Shown: positions 10,655 through 21,731, counted from the first letter of the stretch. The stretch: 63,368 bases of DNA from Bacteroidales bacterium (GCA_030683155.1 JAUXMV010000111.1:1-63368), one strand, 5' to 3'. Numbers and translations: made by a program. The notes: generated by a model not told the origin, from the letters alone.

Positions 10655-11215
10655 TTATTTACCTTTACCCGCTGTTTTGCCAGCTTTCCTTCTCAATACC
10701 TCACCCTGGAATTTGATACCTTTTCCTTTGTAAGGTTCAGGTTTACGCAAGGATCTGATTTTGGCAGCTACCTGTCCGAGCAATTGTCTATCGACACAAC
10801 TCATCTTAATAATCGGGTTTTTACCTCTTTCAGTTACGGTTTCAATTTTGATTTCTTCAGGAATCTCAAAGAAAATATTATGTGAGTACCCTAAAGCCAA
10901 TTCAAGCATCTGTCCTTTGGCATCGGCTTTATAACCAACACCAACAAGTTCTTGAACCGTAGACCAACCTTCAGAAACACCTTTAACCATATTATTGATC
11001 AGGGCACGATATAAACCGTGTTTTGCACGATGTGCAATTTCATCAGATTTTCTTTCAACGATCAGATCAGCTCCTTCAAATTTAATTGAAACAGAGTCAT
11101 CTATCTTTTGGGTTAAGACACCCAATTTTCCTTTTACAGTAACGACCTGGTCGTCTGAAACCTTTACCTCAACGCCGGCAGGGAGGCTAATGGGAAGTTT
11201 TCCTATTCTTGACAT
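10655..11215 (-). CDS. rplF: 50S ribosomal protein L6
   Basis: 186 residues, two duplicated L6 domains. It starts [21 protein letters not shown] and has the C-terminal signature [21 protein letters not shown]. It lies near the factor-binding (sarcin-ricin) region of the large subunit. It is 19 bases after rpsH. Confidence 0.98.
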   Translation of the reverse strand: MSRIGKLPISLPAGVEVKVSDDQVVTVKGKLGVLTQKIDDSVSIKFEGADLIVERKSDEIAHRAKHGLYRALINNMVKGVSEGWSTVQELVGVGYKADAKGQMLELALGYSHNIFFEIPEEIKIETVTERGKNPIIKMSCVDRQLLGQVAAKIRSLRKPEPYKGKGIKFQGEVLRRKAGKTAGKGK

Positions 11216-11233
11216 GGATTCTTTCTCCTTTTC

Positions 11234-11632
11234 TTAACTGATGTAACACAACACTTCACCACCAATATTGAGCCTGCGTGCTTCCTTGTCGGTCATAATG
11301 CCATTGGAAGTTGAAACGATAGCAATGCCAAGTCCGTTGAGTACGCGAGGTAATTTTTCGGAATTAACATATTTCCTGAGTCCTGGACGGGAAACCCGTT
11401 CAAGTCTGGTCATTGCAGGCATCTTCGTAACTGGATGGTACTTTAATGCGATTTTTATAGTTCCCTGCTTATCATCGTCTTCGAATTTATAATTGAGGAT
11501 ATATCCTTTTTCGAACAATATTTTGGTCATTGCTTTCTTGACGTTTGATGCAGGTACTTCAACCACTCTGTGTTTAGCCATGACACCGTTTCTTATGCGG
11601 GTCAAATAATCTGCGATTGGGTCAGTATTCAT
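11234..11632 (-). CDS. rpsH: 30S ribosomal protein S8
   Basis: 132 residues, beginning [21 protein letters not shown] and ending [22 protein letters not shown], both diagnostic. It is a primary 16S rRNA-binding protein and, in E. coli, the translational repressor of the spc operon; no binding-site mimic was identified here. Confidence 0.98.
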   Translation of the reverse strand: MNTDPIADYLTRIRNGVMAKHRVVEVPASNVKKAMTKILFEKGYILNYKFEDDDKQGTIKIALKYHPVTKMPAMTRLERVSRPGLRKYVNSEKLPRVLNGLGIAIVSTSNGIMTDKEARRLNIGGEVLCYIS

Positions 11633-11656
11633 TGTATGCTGCTGTATTAAATATTA

Positions 11657-11926
11657 TTACCAACTTGCTTTTTTCACACCTGGGATAAGACCTTTTAGTG
11701 CCATTTCCCTGAAGTTGATACGGGAAACTCCAAACTGACGCATATACCCTTTAGGGCGACCGGTAAGCTGGCAACGGTTGTGCAAACGCACAGGAGAAGC
11801 GTTTTTCGGAATACGCTGTAATCCTTCATAATCACCCGCTTCTTTCAAGGCGGCACGTTTAGTGGCAAATTTCTCTACCATTTTTTGTCTTTTACGCTCG
11901 CGCGCTTTCATTGACTCTTTTGCCAT
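11657..11926 (-). CDS. rpsN: 30S ribosomal protein S14, zinc-free form
   Basis: 89 residues. It begins [20 protein letters not shown] and has the [21 protein letters not shown] motif. The long form with only one Cys replaces the short C-x2-C zinc form, so it should not need zinc, matching the zinc-free L36 nearby. It is 4 bases after rplE. Confidence 0.97.
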   Translation of the reverse strand: MAKESMKARERKRQKMVEKFATKRAALKEAGDYEGLQRIPKNASPVRLHNRCQLTGRPKGYMRQFGVSRINFREMALKGLIPGVKKASW

Positions 11927-11929
11927 GCT

Positions 11930-12490
11930 CTATGATTTTTTTTGGTTCTTAAATGGAAGGCCAAACTCTTTCAGCAAAGCCAATGCTTCCTGGTCGGTTC
12001 TGGCGGTTGTAACGAAGGTAATATCCATTCCATTGATTTTATTCAATTTATCGATATCGATTTCAGGAAAAATAATTTGCTCTGTTACACCAAAGCTATA
12101 GTTTCCGCGTCCATCAAAACCTTTGTCACTAATTCCTCTGAAATCTCGTACACGGGGTAATGCTACAGCGACCAAACGCTCTAGAAACTCGTACATTTTG
12201 TCACCTCTGAGTGTCACTCTAACACCAACAGGACTTCCTTTACGAAGTTTGAAGTTGGATACATCCCTTTTAGAAATAGTAGCAACTGCTTTCTGACCGG
12301 TGATGTTTGTCATTTCATCGACACCATAGTCAATCAGTTTTTTATCGGTCAGTGCGGCGCCGATACCCTGATTGAGCGAAATTTTCACAAGGCGTGGAAC
12401 CTGCATCACAGTATGATAATTGAACTGTTTGATGAGAGCAGGCACGATTTCGCTCTTGTATTGTTCTTTTAGTCTGGGCTGATAACTCAT
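11930..12490 (-). CDS. rplE: 50S ribosomal protein L5
   Basis: 186 residues, binds 5S rRNA and contacts P-site tRNA. Landmarks include [46 protein letters not shown] and the FSFGVTEQ-like block ([17 protein letters not shown]). Its start codon overlaps the rplX stop by one base (12490), suggesting coupled translation. Confidence 0.98.
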   Translation of the reverse strand: MSYQPRLKEQYKSEIVPALIKQFNYHTVMQVPRLVKISLNQGIGAALTDKKLIDYGVDEMTNITGQKAVATISKRDVSNFKLRKGSPVGVRVTLRGDKMYEFLERLVAVALPRVRDFRGISDKGFDGRGNYSFGVTEQIIFPEIDIDKLNKINGMDITFVTTARTDQEALALLKEFGLPFKNQKKS

Positions 12491-12810
12491 TACTTAATAA
12501 CCTCCCCTGTCTTTTTTGAATAACGGATTGATTTTCCTGTTTTTTCGTCAATTTTACGTCCTATTCTAGTGGCTTTACCTTTTCCATCCTTAATTTTCAG
12601 GTTGGAAACATGAATAGGAGCTTCTTTCTTTATAATACCACCTTTTGGGTTTTCGGTATTTGGGCGTGTATGCTTGGATACAAGGTTTACTCCTTCAACA
12701 ATGGCTCTTTGTTTTTCAACGTTAACAATAAGCACTTTGCCTTCTTCTCCCCTGTGATCGCCTGAGGTAACAACAACGTTATCCCCTTTTTTGATATGCA
12801 ACTTGATCAT
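12490..12810 (-). CDS. rplX: 50S ribosomal protein L24
   Basis: 106 residues with the KOW motif at the start ([20 protein letters not shown]) and [20 protein letters not shown]. It is an assembly initiator at the tunnel exit. The ATG is at 12810 after a 19-base gap from rplN, and the stop overlaps the rplE start. Confidence 0.97.
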   Translation of the reverse strand: MIKLHIKKGDNVVVTSGDHRGEEGKVLIVNVEKQRAIVEGVNLVSKHTRPNTENPKGGIIKKEAPIHVSNLKIKDGKGKATRIGRKIDEKTGKSIRYSKKTGEVIK

Positions 12811-12829
12811 GATCTTCTTGGATTAAATA

Positions 12830-13198
12830 TTATAACACTTCAGGTGCCAGTGAAACAATTTTCATAAACTGTTTTTCTCTTAGCTCTCTGGCTACAGGTC
12901 CGAAGATACGTGTTCCAACCATTTCACCGGCATTGTTAAGTAAAACAACAGCATTGTCATCAAATCGGATGTATGAACCGTCATTGCGGCGTGTTTCCTT
13001 TTTGGTGCGAACAACTACAGCTTTTACAACAGTACCTTTTTTGATTGTACCACTTGGAAGTGCACTTTTCACACTAACAACTATTTTATCGCCGATGCGT
13101 GCGTAACGTTTACCAGTGCCACCCAATACCCTGATGCAGAGTACTTCTTTAGCTCCGCTGTTATCTGCAACGGCACATCTTGATTCTTGCTGTATCAT
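12830..13198 (-). CDS. rplN: 50S ribosomal protein L14
   Basis: 122 residues: [20 protein letters not shown] start, the [20 protein letters not shown] block, and the VFGPVAREL-type end ([17 protein letters not shown]). It forms inter-subunit bridges with 16S rRNA. It starts 1 base after the rpsQ stop codon. Confidence 0.98.
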   Translation of the reverse strand: MIQQESRCAVADNSGAKEVLCIRVLGGTGKRYARIGDKIVVSVKSALPSGTIKKGTVVKAVVVRTKKETRRNDGSYIRFDDNAVVLLNNAGEMVGTRIFGPVARELREKQFMKIVSLAPEVL

Positions 13199-13199
13199 T

Positions 13200-13457
13200 T
13201 TACTTAGCCCTTTCGATTATTTGAACCAATCTCCAACATTTATTTTTACTCAAAGGACGGGTTTCCGAGATGCGTACTGTATCACCAATATTACATTCGT
13301 TATTTTCGTCATGTGCCATGAATCGGCTAGTTTTTTTCACAAACTTTCCGTAGATGGGATGTTTTACACGGCGCTCGATCTGTACAGTAATTGATTTATC
13401 CATCTTATTACTGGTAACGACACCTGTTCTTTCTTTACGTACTTTCCTTGTTTCCAT
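13200..13457 (-). CDS. rpsQ: 30S ribosomal protein S17
   Basis: 85 residues, an OB-fold primary 16S-binding protein. It has [33 protein letters not shown]-type sequence (residues 6-38) and the [20 protein letters not shown] end. It lies between rpmC and rplN with normal spacing. Confidence 0.97.
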   Translation of the reverse strand: METRKVRKERTGVVTSNKMDKSITVQIERRVKHPIYGKFVKKTSRFMAHDENNECNIGDTVRISETRPLSKNKCWRLVQIIERAK

Positions 13458-13471
13458 CTTCTTACAAGTTG

Positions 13472-13681
13472 TTATTGTTTAATAGTGGCTTGATCCATCT
13501 GGCGTTTTCTTATCTCGGTAATAATCCTTGCAACAGTGCGACGATACGCTTTTATTTTGTTTGGATTTTCGAGAGGCGAGATGGCGTGGTTGAGCTTTAG
13601 GCGCACCAACTGCTTACGTTCCTCTTCGAGTCTCTCGATAAGGTCCGCCGTACTTAACTCTTTGATTACTTCTTGTTTCAT
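13472..13681 (-). CDS. rpmC: 50S ribosomal protein L29
   Basis: 69 residues, two helices. [20 protein letters not shown] is followed by [20 protein letters not shown] and [15 protein letters not shown]. It sits near the tunnel exit and helps dock trigger factor and SRP. It is 7 bases after rplP. Confidence 0.96.
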   Translation of the reverse strand: MKQEVIKELSTADLIERLEEERKQLVRLKLNHAISPLENPNKIKAYRRTVARIITEIRKRQMDQATIKQ

Positions 13682-13688
13682 AGCTATA

Positions 13689-14114
13689 TTAATTTGCTTC
13701 TACGTAATCTCTACTGACTACAAACTTTGTTAAAATCGGCAACTTCTGAGCAGCCAGGCGCAAAGCTTCACGAGCTACTTCCAATGAAACACCCTCTGCC
13801 TCGAAGATGATACGTCCTGGAGTTATTGGAGCAACGAAATATTCAGGAGCTCCTTTACCTTTACCCATACGAACTTCAGCTGGTTTCTTGGTTACAGGTT
13901 TGTCGGGGAAAACGCGAATCCATATCTGACCTTCACGTTTCATATAACGGGTAACTGCCTGACGGGCTGCTTCTATTTGACGACCAGTAAGCCAGGCGTT
14001 TTCCAATGCTTTGATTCCAAAAGTGCCAAAAGCTAACTCGTGACCGCGATGAGCGAGTCCTTTCATTCTGCCTTTCTGGTGTCTTCTGAATTTAGTCTTT
14101 TTTGGCTGTAACAT
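13689..14114 (-). CDS. rplP: 50S ribosomal protein L16
   Basis: 141 residues, beginning [20 protein letters not shown] with [26 protein letters not shown] split over residues ~28-53. [24 protein letters not shown] follows in the middle. It organises the A-site region of the large subunit. Residue 81 region (the hydroxylated Arg in E. coli) is conserved as part of VRMGKGKG. Confidence 0.98.
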   Translation of the reverse strand: MLQPKKTKFRRHQKGRMKGLAHRGHELAFGTFGIKALENAWLTGRQIEAARQAVTRYMKREGQIWIRVFPDKPVTKKPAEVRMGKGKGAPEYFVAPITPGRIIFEAEGVSLEVAREALRLAAQKLPILTKFVVSRDYVEAN

Positions 14115-14143
14115 TGTTACTAAATATTAGGATTGAAAAATGA

Positions 14144-14869
14144 TTATTTACGTCTTCCTCTTTGACGTGGTGCAGGAGCTCCCGGCTTCATGCCAGTAGT
14201 CTTCTTGGCTCCACCGCCTACAGTAGTGGGAACTAGTTCAGGTTTGCCGTAGATTTCTCCTTTGCATATCCAGACTTTGATACCAATACGTCCATAAGTA
14301 GTATGTGCTTCAACGAGCGCATAATCGATATCGGCTCTCAGGGTATGCAATGGAATACGACCTTCTTTATATGTCTCACGACGTGCCATTTCAGCTCCAC
14401 CTACACGACCGGAAATCATTACTTTGATTCCTTCTGCACCAATACGCATACTGGATGTGATGGCAGTTTTGATGGCCCGGCGGAATGAAATACGTCCTTC
14501 AATCTGTTTAGCAATTGTTGAAGCAACAATATATGCATCAAGTTCCGGACGCTTGATTTCACTAATGTTGATCTGAACCTCTTTTCCAGTGAGCTTCTTC
14601 ATCTCTTCCTTCAGCTTGTCAACTTCCTGACCTGCCTTACCGATAATCATACCAGGACGAGCTGTGGAAATAGTTACAGTAACTAGTTTAAGTGAGCGCT
14701 CGATATTGATTTTCGAAATCCCCGCTTTACCTAAACGTGCGTTGAGGTATTTACGGATTTTGTCGTCTTCAACAAGTTTATCTGCAAATTTACGTCCACC
14801 ATACCAGTTAGAATCCCAACCTTTTATGATTCCTAACCTAAGTCCTATTGGATTCGTTTTTTGTCCCAT
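14144..14869 (-). CDS. rpsC: 30S ribosomal protein S3
   Basis: 241 residues. It starts [21 protein letters not shown] type-II KH domain (~40-108; [20 protein letters not shown]) and the C-terminal S3 domain ([20 protein letters not shown]) surround the mRNA entry site. A basic, Pro/Gly-rich tail ends RQRGRRK. Confidence 0.98.
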   Translation of the reverse strand: MGQKTNPIGLRLGIIKGWDSNWYGGRKFADKLVEDDKIRKYLNARLGKAGISKINIERSLKLVTVTISTARPGMIIGKAGQEVDKLKEEMKKLTGKEVQINISEIKRPELDAYIVASTIAKQIEGRISFRRAIKTAITSSMRIGAEGIKVMISGRVGGAEMARRETYKEGRIPLHTLRADIDYALVEAHTTYGRIGIKVWICKGEIYGKPELVPTTVGGGAKKTTGMKPGAPAPRQRGRRK

Positions 14870-14902
14870 TCAAATTATAACTTAAAGTATTGTTCAATGT
14901 AT

Positions 14903-15310
14903 TTATTCCTGAGTACCCGGTTTGCTATCGAGAACCATTGTAACGTGATTCGAGCGTTTGCGAATTCTGTGTGCTCTTCCCTGTGGTGCAGGCAAAACAC
15001 GTTTCAGAACACGACCACTATCAACAAAAACATCTTTTACGTACAACGTGCTGTAGTCTACACGTGCACCTTCGTTTTTGGCTTCCCAGTTTGCAATAGC
15101 TGAGCGTAACAATTTATAAAGGCGGTTTGATGCTTCTTTTGGTGAAAACTTGAGAGCATATAGTGCGATCTCAACATTTTTACCACGAATCATATCTGCT
15201 ACAAGACGCATTTTTCTGGGCGAAGTTGGTACGTTTTGCAACGATGCCATGTACTGTGTTTTACGAGCTTCTTTTCTCTCTTCAGCTCTCGTATGTTTTC
15301 TAGCTCCCAT
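14903..15310 (-). CDS. rplV: 50S ribosomal protein L22
   Basis: 135 residues. The core starts at ~24 ([23 protein letters not shown]) and ends with the tunnel-lining hairpin and the [20 protein letters not shown] signature. A 20-residue basic extension precedes the core ([20 protein letters not shown]), longer than in E. coli. Confidence 0.97.
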   Translation of the reverse strand: MGARKHTRAEERKEARKTQYMASLQNVPTSPRKMRLVADMIRGKNVEIALYALKFSPKEASNRLYKLLRSAIANWEAKNEGARVDYSTLYVKDVFVDSGRVLKRVLPAPQGRAHRIRKRSNHVTMVLDSKPGTQE

Positions 15311-15324
15311 TGTATATCTTTTCT

Positions 15325-15603
15325 TTATTTTTTACCTTTATCCTTTTTACCAGCATGGCCTCTGAAGATGCGCGTTGGAGCAAACTCTCCGAGTTTATGT
15401 CCTACCATGTTTTCTGTTACGTAAACAGGGATGAACTTATTTCCATTGTGCACAGCTATTGTCTGACCAACAAATTCCGGTGCTATCATGGAGGCTCTTG
15501 ACCAGGTTTTGACAACAGTTTTCTTGTTGGATTCAACGTTTTCCATTACCTTCTTTTCAAGTTTATAATGGATGTATGGACCTTTTTTAAGCGAACGACT
15601 CAT
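15325..15603 (-). CDS. rpsS: 30S ribosomal protein S19
   Basis: 92 residues. [20 protein letters not shown] begins the protein; [21 protein letters not shown] and [12 protein letters not shown](I)F follow. It is a head protein partnering S13. It lies between rplB and rplV as usual. Confidence 0.98.
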   Translation of the reverse strand: MSRSLKKGPYIHYKLEKKVMENVESNKKTVVKTWSRASMIAPEFVGQTIAVHNGNKFIPVYVTENMVGHKLGEFAPTRIFRGHAGKKDKGKK

Positions 15604-15629
15604 TGTATAATAATTGTTACCTGGTTATT

Positions 15630-16454
15630 CTATTTCTTTCTTCTTTCAAGGATATACTTATCAGAAGCATTTTTCTTACTTCTGGTTTTGTAACCTTTAG
15701 CTGGGATACCTTTTCTTGAGCGTGGATGACCTCCGGTAGCCCTACCTTCACCACCACCCATTGGGTGATCAACAGGGTTCATTGCTACACCTCTTACACG
15801 TGGTCGGCGACCAAGCCAGCGACTGCGACCTGCTTTACCCGACTTTTCGAGTTGATGGTCAATGTTGGAAACCATGCCAATAGTAGCTTTGCATGTTTGA
15901 AGGATCATTCTGGTTTCGCCAGAAGGCATCTTTAATACAGCGTACTTTCCATCGCGTGACATCAACTGAGCATAAGATCCTGCACTTCTTGCCATTTTGG
16001 CTCCCTGACCAGGTCTGAGTTCAATATTATGTATTACAGTACCAAAAGGTATGTCACTCAAAAACAGTGTGTTTCCTAAATTAGGTGCAATTCCTTTACC
16101 TGAAAGCACTTCTTGGCCAACTTTTAATCCGTGAGGAGCTACGATATAGCGTTTTTCACCATCAACATAGTTAACGAGAGCAATGCGTGCTGTCCGGTTT
16201 GGATCATACTCTATCGATTTAACAACGCCAGGAATATTTTCCTTATCACGTTTGAAATCGATTATTCTGTACTTCTGTTTATGACCACCACCTACGTTGC
16301 GTACTGTCATTTTACCATTATTGTTCCTTCCACCAGAATTTTTGGCAGGAGCCAGCAATGACTTCTCGGGTACATCGGTGGTAATTTCGTCAAACGCACT
16401 TATTATCTTAAAGCGTTGACCTGGGGTTGTGGGTTTAAATTTCCTTAGGGCCAT
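15630..16454 (-). CDS. rplB: 50S ribosomal protein L2
   Basis: 274 residues. The essential peptidyl-transferase-proximal motif [17 protein letters not shown] is present, as are [20 protein letters not shown] and the N-terminal [15 protein letters not shown]. The gene starts 5 bases after rplW. Confidence 0.98.
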   Translation of the reverse strand: MALRKFKPTTPGQRFKIISAFDEITTDVPEKSLLAPAKNSGGRNNNGKMTVRNVGGGHKQKYRIIDFKRDKENIPGVVKSIEYDPNRTARIALVNYVDGEKRYIVAPHGLKVGQEVLSGKGIAPNLGNTLFLSDIPFGTVIHNIELRPGQGAKMARSAGSYAQLMSRDGKYAVLKMPSGETRMILQTCKATIGMVSNIDHQLEKSGKAGRSRWLGRRPRVRGVAMNPVDHPMGGGEGRATGGHPRSRKGIPAKGYKTRSKKNASDKYILERRKK

Positions 16455-16458
16455 TTAT

Positions 16459-16749
16459 CTAAATGTTGCTGAAAAAATCAATAGTATCACCTTCAGCCAA
16501 AGTCACAACTGCTTTTTTGAAAGCAGGACCTTTTCCGGCTATTACACCTGTCTTGGTAAAGCGAGATTTACGCTTTCCCTTATAGTTCATAGTATTTACT
16601 GTCATAACTTCAACACCATAAACATCTTTGATAGCGTTTCTGATCTGAAGCTTATTGGCACGCCTTTCTACAATAAATCCATATTGCTGAAGCTTCTCGC
16701 TTATGGCTGTCATCTTTTCCGTTATAATCGGCTTTATAATAATATTCAT
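16459..16749 (-). CDS. rplW: 50S ribosomal protein L23
   Basis: 96 residues, tunnel-exit docking site for trigger factor and SRP. It begins MNIIIKPIITEKMTAISEKL and includes YGFIVERRANKLQIRNAIKDVYGVEV (residues ~24-49). It ends with an unusual acidic/hydrophobic stretch, EGDTIDFFSNI, as in other Bacteroidota. Confidence 0.97.
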   Translation of the reverse strand: MNIIIKPIITEKMTAISEKLQQYGFIVERRANKLQIRNAIKDVYGVEVMTVNTMNYKGKRKSRFTKTGVIAGKGPAFKKAVVTLAEGDTIDFFSNI

Positions 16750-16776
16750 CGTTTTAAGCGATTAATTGTTACTTTA

Positions 16777-17403
16777 TTACGCGAGTAGTTCGTGCAGAGT
16801 ATTTACAGAACTTTCAACAAAAAACACCTTATTGGCATTTAGGATATCGTATGTATTCAAACTTGAGGCCATTACAACCTTGGTTCTTTGGATGTTTCTT
16901 GACGAAAGTACAAGGTTACGCTCAACACCAGCCATTACAAAAAGATTCTTCTTTCCTTCTACATTAAATTTATTGAGAATCTCAATGAAATTTTTTGTTC
17001 TGGGCACATCAAAACTGAAATCTTCGATGATAACGATTTCCAGGTCTTTGGCTTTATATGAAAGTGCAGACTTACGCGCCAGTTGCTTAAGCTTTTTATT
17101 CAGCTTAAAGCTGTAATCGCGTGGTTTTGGTCCAAAAATACGACCGCCACCAACAAACAAAGGCGATTTTATGCTACCGGCACGAGCTGTACCAGTACCT
17201 TTTTGCTTTTTGATCTTTCTTGTGCTACCAGCTACTTCGTTGCGCTCTTTTGACTTATGAGTACCTTGACGTTGATTGGCAAGAAATTGCTTTACATCAA
17301 GATAAATAGCATGATCATTTGGTTCTATGCCAAACACTGCATCGTCTAACTGAATCTTTTTGTCAGTTACCTCTCCGTTAATCTTGTGAACTACTAATTC
17401 CAT
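16777..17403 (-). CDS. rplD: 50S ribosomal protein L4
   Basis: 208 residues. The tunnel-loop segment [22 protein letters not shown] is diagnostic, and the [18 protein letters not shown] helix follows. Its start overlaps the end of rplC by 10 bases. In E. coli L4 autoregulates the S10 operon; not testable from this sequence. Confidence 0.98.
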   Translation of the reverse strand: MELVVHKINGEVTDKKIQLDDAVFGIEPNDHAIYLDVKQFLANQRQGTHKSKERNEVAGSTRKIKKQKGTGTARAGSIKSPLFVGGGRIFGPKPRDYSFKLNKKLKQLARKSALSYKAKDLEIVIIEDFSFDVPRTKNFIEILNKFNVEGKKNLFVMAGVERNLVLSSRNIQRTKVVMASSLNTYDILNANKVFFVESSVNTLHELLA

Positions 17404-18017
17404 CTCTCAATTTTTAAAAATCCATTTTTAGGACCCGGAACAGCGCCTTTAACCAGTAACAGGTTCTTTTCAGGGATTATTTTGATTATCTGCAGATTGA
17501 TGAGCTTAACCCTGTCATTACCCATTCGGCCGGCCATACGCATTCCTTTAAAAACACGCGCTGGGTAGGATGAAGCACCAACTGAACCAGGAGCTCTGAG
17601 TCGGTTGTGCTGACCGTGGGTAGCATCGCCAACACCTTTAAATCCATGTCTCTTCACAACACCCTGAAAGCCTTTACCTTTTGAAATGCCAACGACATCA
17701 ATAAATTCACCTTCCATAAAAACCTCAACAGTAATGATTTCACCAAAAGATTTTTTCTTTTCAAAACGTGTGAACTCAGCTACTTTACGCTTTGGTGTTG
17801 CACCTGCTTTCGCAAAATGACCTATTAAAGCTTTACTGGTATTCTTTTCTTTTTTATCAGCAAATGCCATCTGCACTGCTTCATAACCATCCTTTTCAAT
17901 GGTTCTGATTTGGGTAACAACACACGGTCCAGCTTCAATTACCGTCACCGGCAAGTTCTTTCCGTTCGCATCAAAGATGCTTGTCATCCCTATTTTCTTT
18001 CCTAATAATCCTGACAT
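17394..18017 (-). CDS. rplC: 50S ribosomal protein L3
   Basis: 207 residues, starting [20 protein letters not shown]. The central extension with [33 protein letters not shown] and [15 protein letters not shown] reaches the peptidyl-transferase centre. It is the second gene of the S10 section. Confidence 0.98.
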   Translation of the reverse strand: MSGLLGKKIGMTSIFDANGKNLPVTVIEAGPCVVTQIRTIEKDGYEAVQMAFADKKEKNTSKALIGHFAKAGATPKRKVAEFTRFEKKKSFGEIITVEVFMEGEFIDVVGISKGKGFQGVVKRHGFKGVGDATHGQHNRLRAPGSVGASSYPARVFKGMRMAGRMGNDRVKLINLQIIKIIPEKNLLLVKGAVPGPKNGFLKIERWN

Positions 18018-18061
18018 GATCTACGTCTTTTAATATGTCCCTTTTAACCTTTTAAAAAAGG

Positions 18062-18367
18062 TCAAACTTTAATCTCAACTTCAACACCACTAGGCAATTC
18101 AAGCTTCATAAGCGCATCAATTGTTTGCGAAGTAGAGCTATAAATGTCAAGCAGTCTCTTATAGGATGACAACTCGAATTGCTCTCTTGACTTTTTGTGC
18201 ACAAAAGTTGAACGCAATACGGTATAAATTTTCTTGTCGGTTGGAAGTGGTATTGGACCGCTTACAACAGCTCCAGTCGTTTTTACCGTTTTAACGATCT
18301 TTTCAGCTGATTTATCAACCAGATTGTGATCGTACGATTTCAGTTTAATTCTTATTCTTTGGCTCAC
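18062..18367 (-). CDS. rpsJ: 30S ribosomal protein S10
   Basis: 101 residues. [20 protein letters not shown] start, [20 protein letters not shown] and [20 protein letters not shown] follow. It also acts with NusB in transcription antitermination. It directly follows fusA (25-base gap) with no tuf gene between them. Confidence 0.98.
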   Translation of the reverse strand: MSQRIRIKLKSYDHNLVDKSAEKIVKTVKTTGAVVSGPIPLPTDKKIYTVLRSTFVHKKSREQFELSSYKRLLDIYSSTSQTIDALMKLELPSGVEVEIKV

Positions 18368-18392
18368 GTTGTGGAATAATTATGATTGTTAT

Positions 18393-20510
18393 CTATTTAA
18401 TGATCCCTTTTGCTTTATTAATAACAGCTTCGGCAATATTTTCAGGTGCCTGCTGATAATGGCTAAATTCCATGCTCGATGTCGCACGTCCTGAACTAAG
18501 TGTTCTTAGTGCTGTAACATATCCAAACATTTCGGAGAGTGGCACATCAGCCTTTATAACCTGTGCACTTATTTTGGCAGTTACTTCACGCAGTACTGCA
18601 CGTCGTTTGTTCAAATCACCGGTTACATCACCCAGATAATCATCCGGAGTATTAACCTCTATCTTCATCACAGGCTCGAGGATTACAGACTTAGCTTTAC
18701 GACTGGCAGCCTTAAAGCCCATTCTGGCAGCCATTTCAAATGACAAGGAATCTGAATCAACAGGGTGAAAAGAACCGTCAATCAAACGCACTTTCATGCT
18801 GTCTAATGTATATCCGGCCAATACACCGTTTGTCATTGCTTCTCTAAAACCTTTTTGAATTGCTGGAATATACTCACGAGGAATGTTTCCGCCTTTTACT
18901 TCATCAACAAACTGTAATCCAACGAAACTATCATCTGCTGGTCCGATTTCAAATTGAATATCAGCAAATTTACCACGTCCACCAGTTTGTTTCTTATATA
19001 CTTCTCTATGGCTGGCCTTGCCAGTAAGTGCCTCTTTATAAGCCACCTGTGGACGACCTTGATTACACTCAACTTTAAATTCTCTTTTGAGTCGATCAAC
19101 AAGAATCTCAAGATGCAATTCGCCCATACCTGAAATAACAGTTTGGCCTGAATCTTCATCTGTATGCACCTTGAAAGTAGGATCTTCTTCAGCGAGTTTT
19201 GCAAGAGCCATTCCCATTTTATCCATATCGGCCTGTGTTTTAGGCTCAATTGACACATGGATAACAGGCTCAGGAAATGTCATTGACTCGAGGATTATTG
19301 GTTTCTTCTCATCACAGAGTGTATCACCTGTGCGGATTGTTTTAAAACCAACTGCAGCAGCTATATCTCCTGCCTCAATACGATCAAGAGGATTTTGCTT
19401 ATTTGCATGCATCTGCATGATACGCGAAATGCGTTCCTTTTTCCCGGTTGCAGAATTAAAAACATATGATCCTGCTTCAAGGGTACCTGAATAAACACGG
19501 AAGAAAGCAATACGACCAACAAATGGATCAGTTGCGATCTTAAATGCCAGAGCTGCAAAAGGCTCTTTTGCATCAACTCTGCGGTATTCTTCTTCTTCAG
19601 TATCAGGATTGATTCCAGTAACTCCGTCAATATCCAGCGGACTTGGCAGGTATTGTGCAACACCATCAAGAAGCATTTGAACGCCCTTATTTTTGAAAGA
19701 AGCTCCACAAAGTACAGGTGAGATTCGCATCTCAACGGTAGCTTTACGAATCTGCGCAATCATTTCTTCCTGTGTAATTGAATCAGGATCGTCCATAAAC
19801 TTTTCCAGAAGCTCATCACTGTCTTCAGCAACACTTTCTATCAGTTTTAAACGATATTCTTCAACAACATCAACAAGATCTGCAGGAATTTCAGTTTCAA
19901 CCATCACTACACCTTTGGAGCTATCATCCCAAACAAAAGCTTTGTTTGTAATCAAATCGACGACACCTCTGAAAGTTTCCTCTTCTCCAATAGGTATTTG
20001 GAGTGGAATTGGATTCGCACCCAATCTCTCCTTTATTTGTGTTAAAACGCTAAAAAAATCTGCCCCATTGCGATCCATCTTATTGACGAAACACAAACGA
20101 GGCACTTTATATTTATCTGCCTGACGCCATACTGTCTCTGACTGGGGCTCTACACCGCCAACAGCACAGAACAACGCCACCGCACCATCTAATACTCTTA
20201 AGGAACGTTCAACTTCAACTGTGAAGTCAACGTGTCCGGGAGTATCAATGATATTTATTTTATACTTTTCGTTGTTATAATCCCAGAAAACGGTAGTAGC
20301 AGCTGAAGTGATAGTGATTCCGCGTTCCTGCTCCTGAACCATCCAGTCCATAGTAGCAGAACCTTCATGCACTTCTCCAAGCTTATGACTACGCCCTGTA
20401 TAATAAAGAATACGTTCAGTAGTTGTTGTTTTACCAGCGTCAATATGGGCCATAATACCAATATTGCGGGTAAATAGAAGTTTATTAGTTATGTTTGGGT
20501 CTGATGCCAT
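18393..20510 (-). CDS. fusA: Elongation factor G
   Basis: 705 residues from the ATG at 20510 ([20 protein letters not shown]). An upstream in-frame codon at 20612 would lie inside rpsG and add 34 non-conserved residues, and an AAGGAAG ribosome-binding site precedes 20510. GTPase motifs: [14 protein letters not shown] (G1), DTPGHVDF (G3), NKMDR (G4). Domain IV/V blocks include [15 protein letters not shown] and GEMFGY-like [18 protein letters not shown]. It catalyses ribosomal translocation. Confidence 0.98.
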   Translation of the reverse strand: MASDPNITNKLLFTRNIGIMAHIDAGKTTTTERILYYTGRSHKLGEVHEGSATMDWMVQEQERGITITSAATTVFWDYNNEKYKINIIDTPGHVDFTVEVERSLRVLDGAVALFCAVGGVEPQSETVWRQADKYKVPRLCFVNKMDRNGADFFSVLTQIKERLGANPIPLQIPIGEEETFRGVVDLITNKAFVWDDSSKGVVMVETEIPADLVDVVEEYRLKLIESVAEDSDELLEKFMDDPDSITQEEMIAQIRKATVEMRISPVLCGASFKNKGVQMLLDGVAQYLPSPLDIDGVTGINPDTEEEEYRRVDAKEPFAALAFKIATDPFVGRIAFFRVYSGTLEAGSYVFNSATGKKERISRIMQMHANKQNPLDRIEAGDIAAAVGFKTIRTGDTLCDEKKPIILESMTFPEPVIHVSIEPKTQADMDKMGMALAKLAEEDPTFKVHTDEDSGQTVISGMGELHLEILVDRLKREFKVECNQGRPQVAYKEALTGKASHREVYKKQTGGRGKFADIQFEIGPADDSFVGLQFVDEVKGGNIPREYIPAIQKGFREAMTNGVLAGYTLDSMKVRLIDGSFHPVDSDSLSFEMAARMGFKAASRKAKSVILEPVMKIEVNTPDDYLGDVTGDLNKRRAVLREVTAKISAQVIKADVPLSEMFGYVTALRTLSSGRATSSMEFSHYQQAPENIAEAVINKAKGIIK

Positions 20511-20535
20511 TATTGTTACTTCCTTCTTTGATAGA

Positions 20536-21003
20536 CTAGAATCTGAAATGCGAGAAAGCTTTGTTCGCTTCAGCCATTCTATGGGTATCTTCTTTCTTTT
20601 TGAAAGCAGCACCTTCTTCTTTATACGCAGCTACAATTTCACCAGCAAGTTTCTGACCCATTGTTTTTTCATGTCTTTTGCGTGAATAACCAATAAGGTT
20701 TTTCATGCCGATAGACATTTTACGATTTGGTCTGATTTCTGAAGGAATCTGAAATGTTGCACCACCGATACGGCGACTACGAACCTCAACGGCCGGAGTC
20801 ACATTGGAAAGTGCCTTTTTCCAGACCTCGATACTATCTTCGTTGGTCTTTTGTGTTACGATATCCATTGCTTCATAAAAAATCTTGTATGCAAGATTCT
20901 TTTTTCCCTCGTACATCATGTTGTTTACGAATTTCGTAACCAGAACATCACTGAACTTGGGGTCTGGAAGAATAATTTTTTTCTTTGGTTTAGCTTTTCT
21001 CAT
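20536..21003 (-). CDS. rpsG: 30S ribosomal protein S7
   Basis: 155 residues. It starts [20 protein letters not shown]. It has [21 protein letters not shown] at residues ~75-95 and ends [13 protein letters not shown]. It organises the 30S head and lines the E-site. It is the middle gene of the str section. Confidence 0.98.
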   Translation of the reverse strand: MRKAKPKKKIILPDPKFSDVLVTKFVNNMMYEGKKNLAYKIFYEAMDIVTQKTNEDSIEVWKKALSNVTPAVEVRSRRIGGATFQIPSEIRPNRKMSIGMKNLIGYSRKRHEKTMGQKLAGEIVAAYKEEGAAFKKKEDTHRMAEANKAFSHFRF

Positions 21004-21039
21004 TGCTAACAGTTCTTAGTCTGAAATGAATAAAATTGA

Positions 21040-21420
21040 CTACTTCTTAACTTTAGGACGTTTTGTTCCATATTTGGATCTCCTTTGCTTTCTGCCTTCA
21101 ACACCTGAAGTATCGAGTGCACCGCGGATAATATGGTATCTAACGCCGGGGAGGTCTTTAACACGACCACCGCGAATCATTACGATTGAGTGTTCCTGCA
21201 AATTGTGTCCTTCACCAGGAATGTAAGCATTCACCTCTTTACCATTGGTAAGGCGAACCCTGGCAACTTTACGCATTGCAGAATTAGGTTTTTTAGGGGT
21301 GGTGGTGTAGACACGTACACACACACCACGTCTTTGTGGGCATGAATCGAGAGCAGGTGATTTGCTCTTATCTACCAGTTTCTGGCGTCCCTTGCGCACT
21401 AATTGTTGAATAGTAGGCAT
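21040..21420 (-). CDS. rpsL: 30S ribosomal protein S12
   Basis: 126 residues, decoding-centre protein. [20 protein letters not shown] and [17 protein letters not shown] are intact. The two lysines where streptomycin-resistance mutations usually occur are wild type. It is the first gene of the superoperon. The promoter at 21467-21496 would give a leader of about 40 bases. Confidence 0.98.
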   Translation of the reverse strand: MPTIQQLVRKGRQKLVDKSKSPALDSCPQRRGVCVRVYTTTPKKPNSAMRKVARVRLTNGKEVNAYIPGEGHNLQEHSIVMIRGGRVKDLPGVRYHIIRGALDTSGVEGRKQRRSKYGTKRPKVKK

Positions 21421-21466
21421 TTTGTACTGTTTAATTTTTTTTGTTTGAACCCCTTTTTTGGGAGCG

Positions 21467-21496
21467 CAAAAGTATTACAATTTATTGAACGAACAA
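21467..21496 (-). promoter_or_regulatory. Main promoter of the str-S10-spc-alpha superoperon
   Basis: On the minus strand TTG (21496-21494), 19 bases, then TACTTTTG (21474-21467): an exact fit to the Bacteroidota -33/-7 consensus. It is followed by the same G-C-x-C-T-C-C-C start region as the promoter at 97-126. The transcription start is predicted near 21460, ahead of rpsL. Confidence 0.8.
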
Positions 21497-21695
21497 TGCG
21501 TTGTCAAAATAATTTTAAATTTTGGGAGATAGCTCAAAGGATGGGAAAAGCCTGACTTACTCTGGCTCAAAACCCCACAAAAACCGTAACAGAACGTTGC
21601 TTAATGGCTTTTGTGTAAGGAACCTATATCGGTTTAACTTTTCAGATTCCTTTTAACTATATCGTTTCCAACATTTTCCCATTCATACTGAATTG
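21497..21695 (-). other. Unexplained ~200-nt leader or small RNA between two promoters
   Basis: Sequence between the distal promoter (21702-21731) and the proximal promoter, with no open frame of note. Read on the minus strand it can form an 8-bp stem AAGGAATC/GGTTCCTT with a 20-base loop (about 21613-21648). It can also form a two-part stem GGG...AGCC/GGCT...CCC further on. CGATATAG occurs twice. No intrinsic terminator is visible, so it may be an extended rpsL leader rather than a separate RNA. No known RNA family is recognised. Confidence 0.35.
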
Positions 21696-21701
21696 GGGCT
21701 G

Positions 21702-21731
21702 CAAAATTATAAATATTTTTTTATTCAGCAA
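21702..21731 (-). promoter_or_regulatory. Second, distal promoter facing rpsL (TTG-N19-TAATTTTG)
   Basis: On the minus strand TTG (21731-21729), 19 bases, TAATTTTG (21709-21702). Both elements and the spacing match the consensus exactly. It would start a transcript near 21695, about 275 bases before the rpsL start codon and upstream of the proximal promoter. Confidence 0.65.

Noticed and set aside
21530-21605. tRNA-like start (GGGAGATAGCTCAAAGGATGGGA) on the plus strand
   Set aside because: No matching 3' acceptor strand and no GGTTC-type T-arm at the right distance; the resemblance is limited to a D-arm-like stretch.
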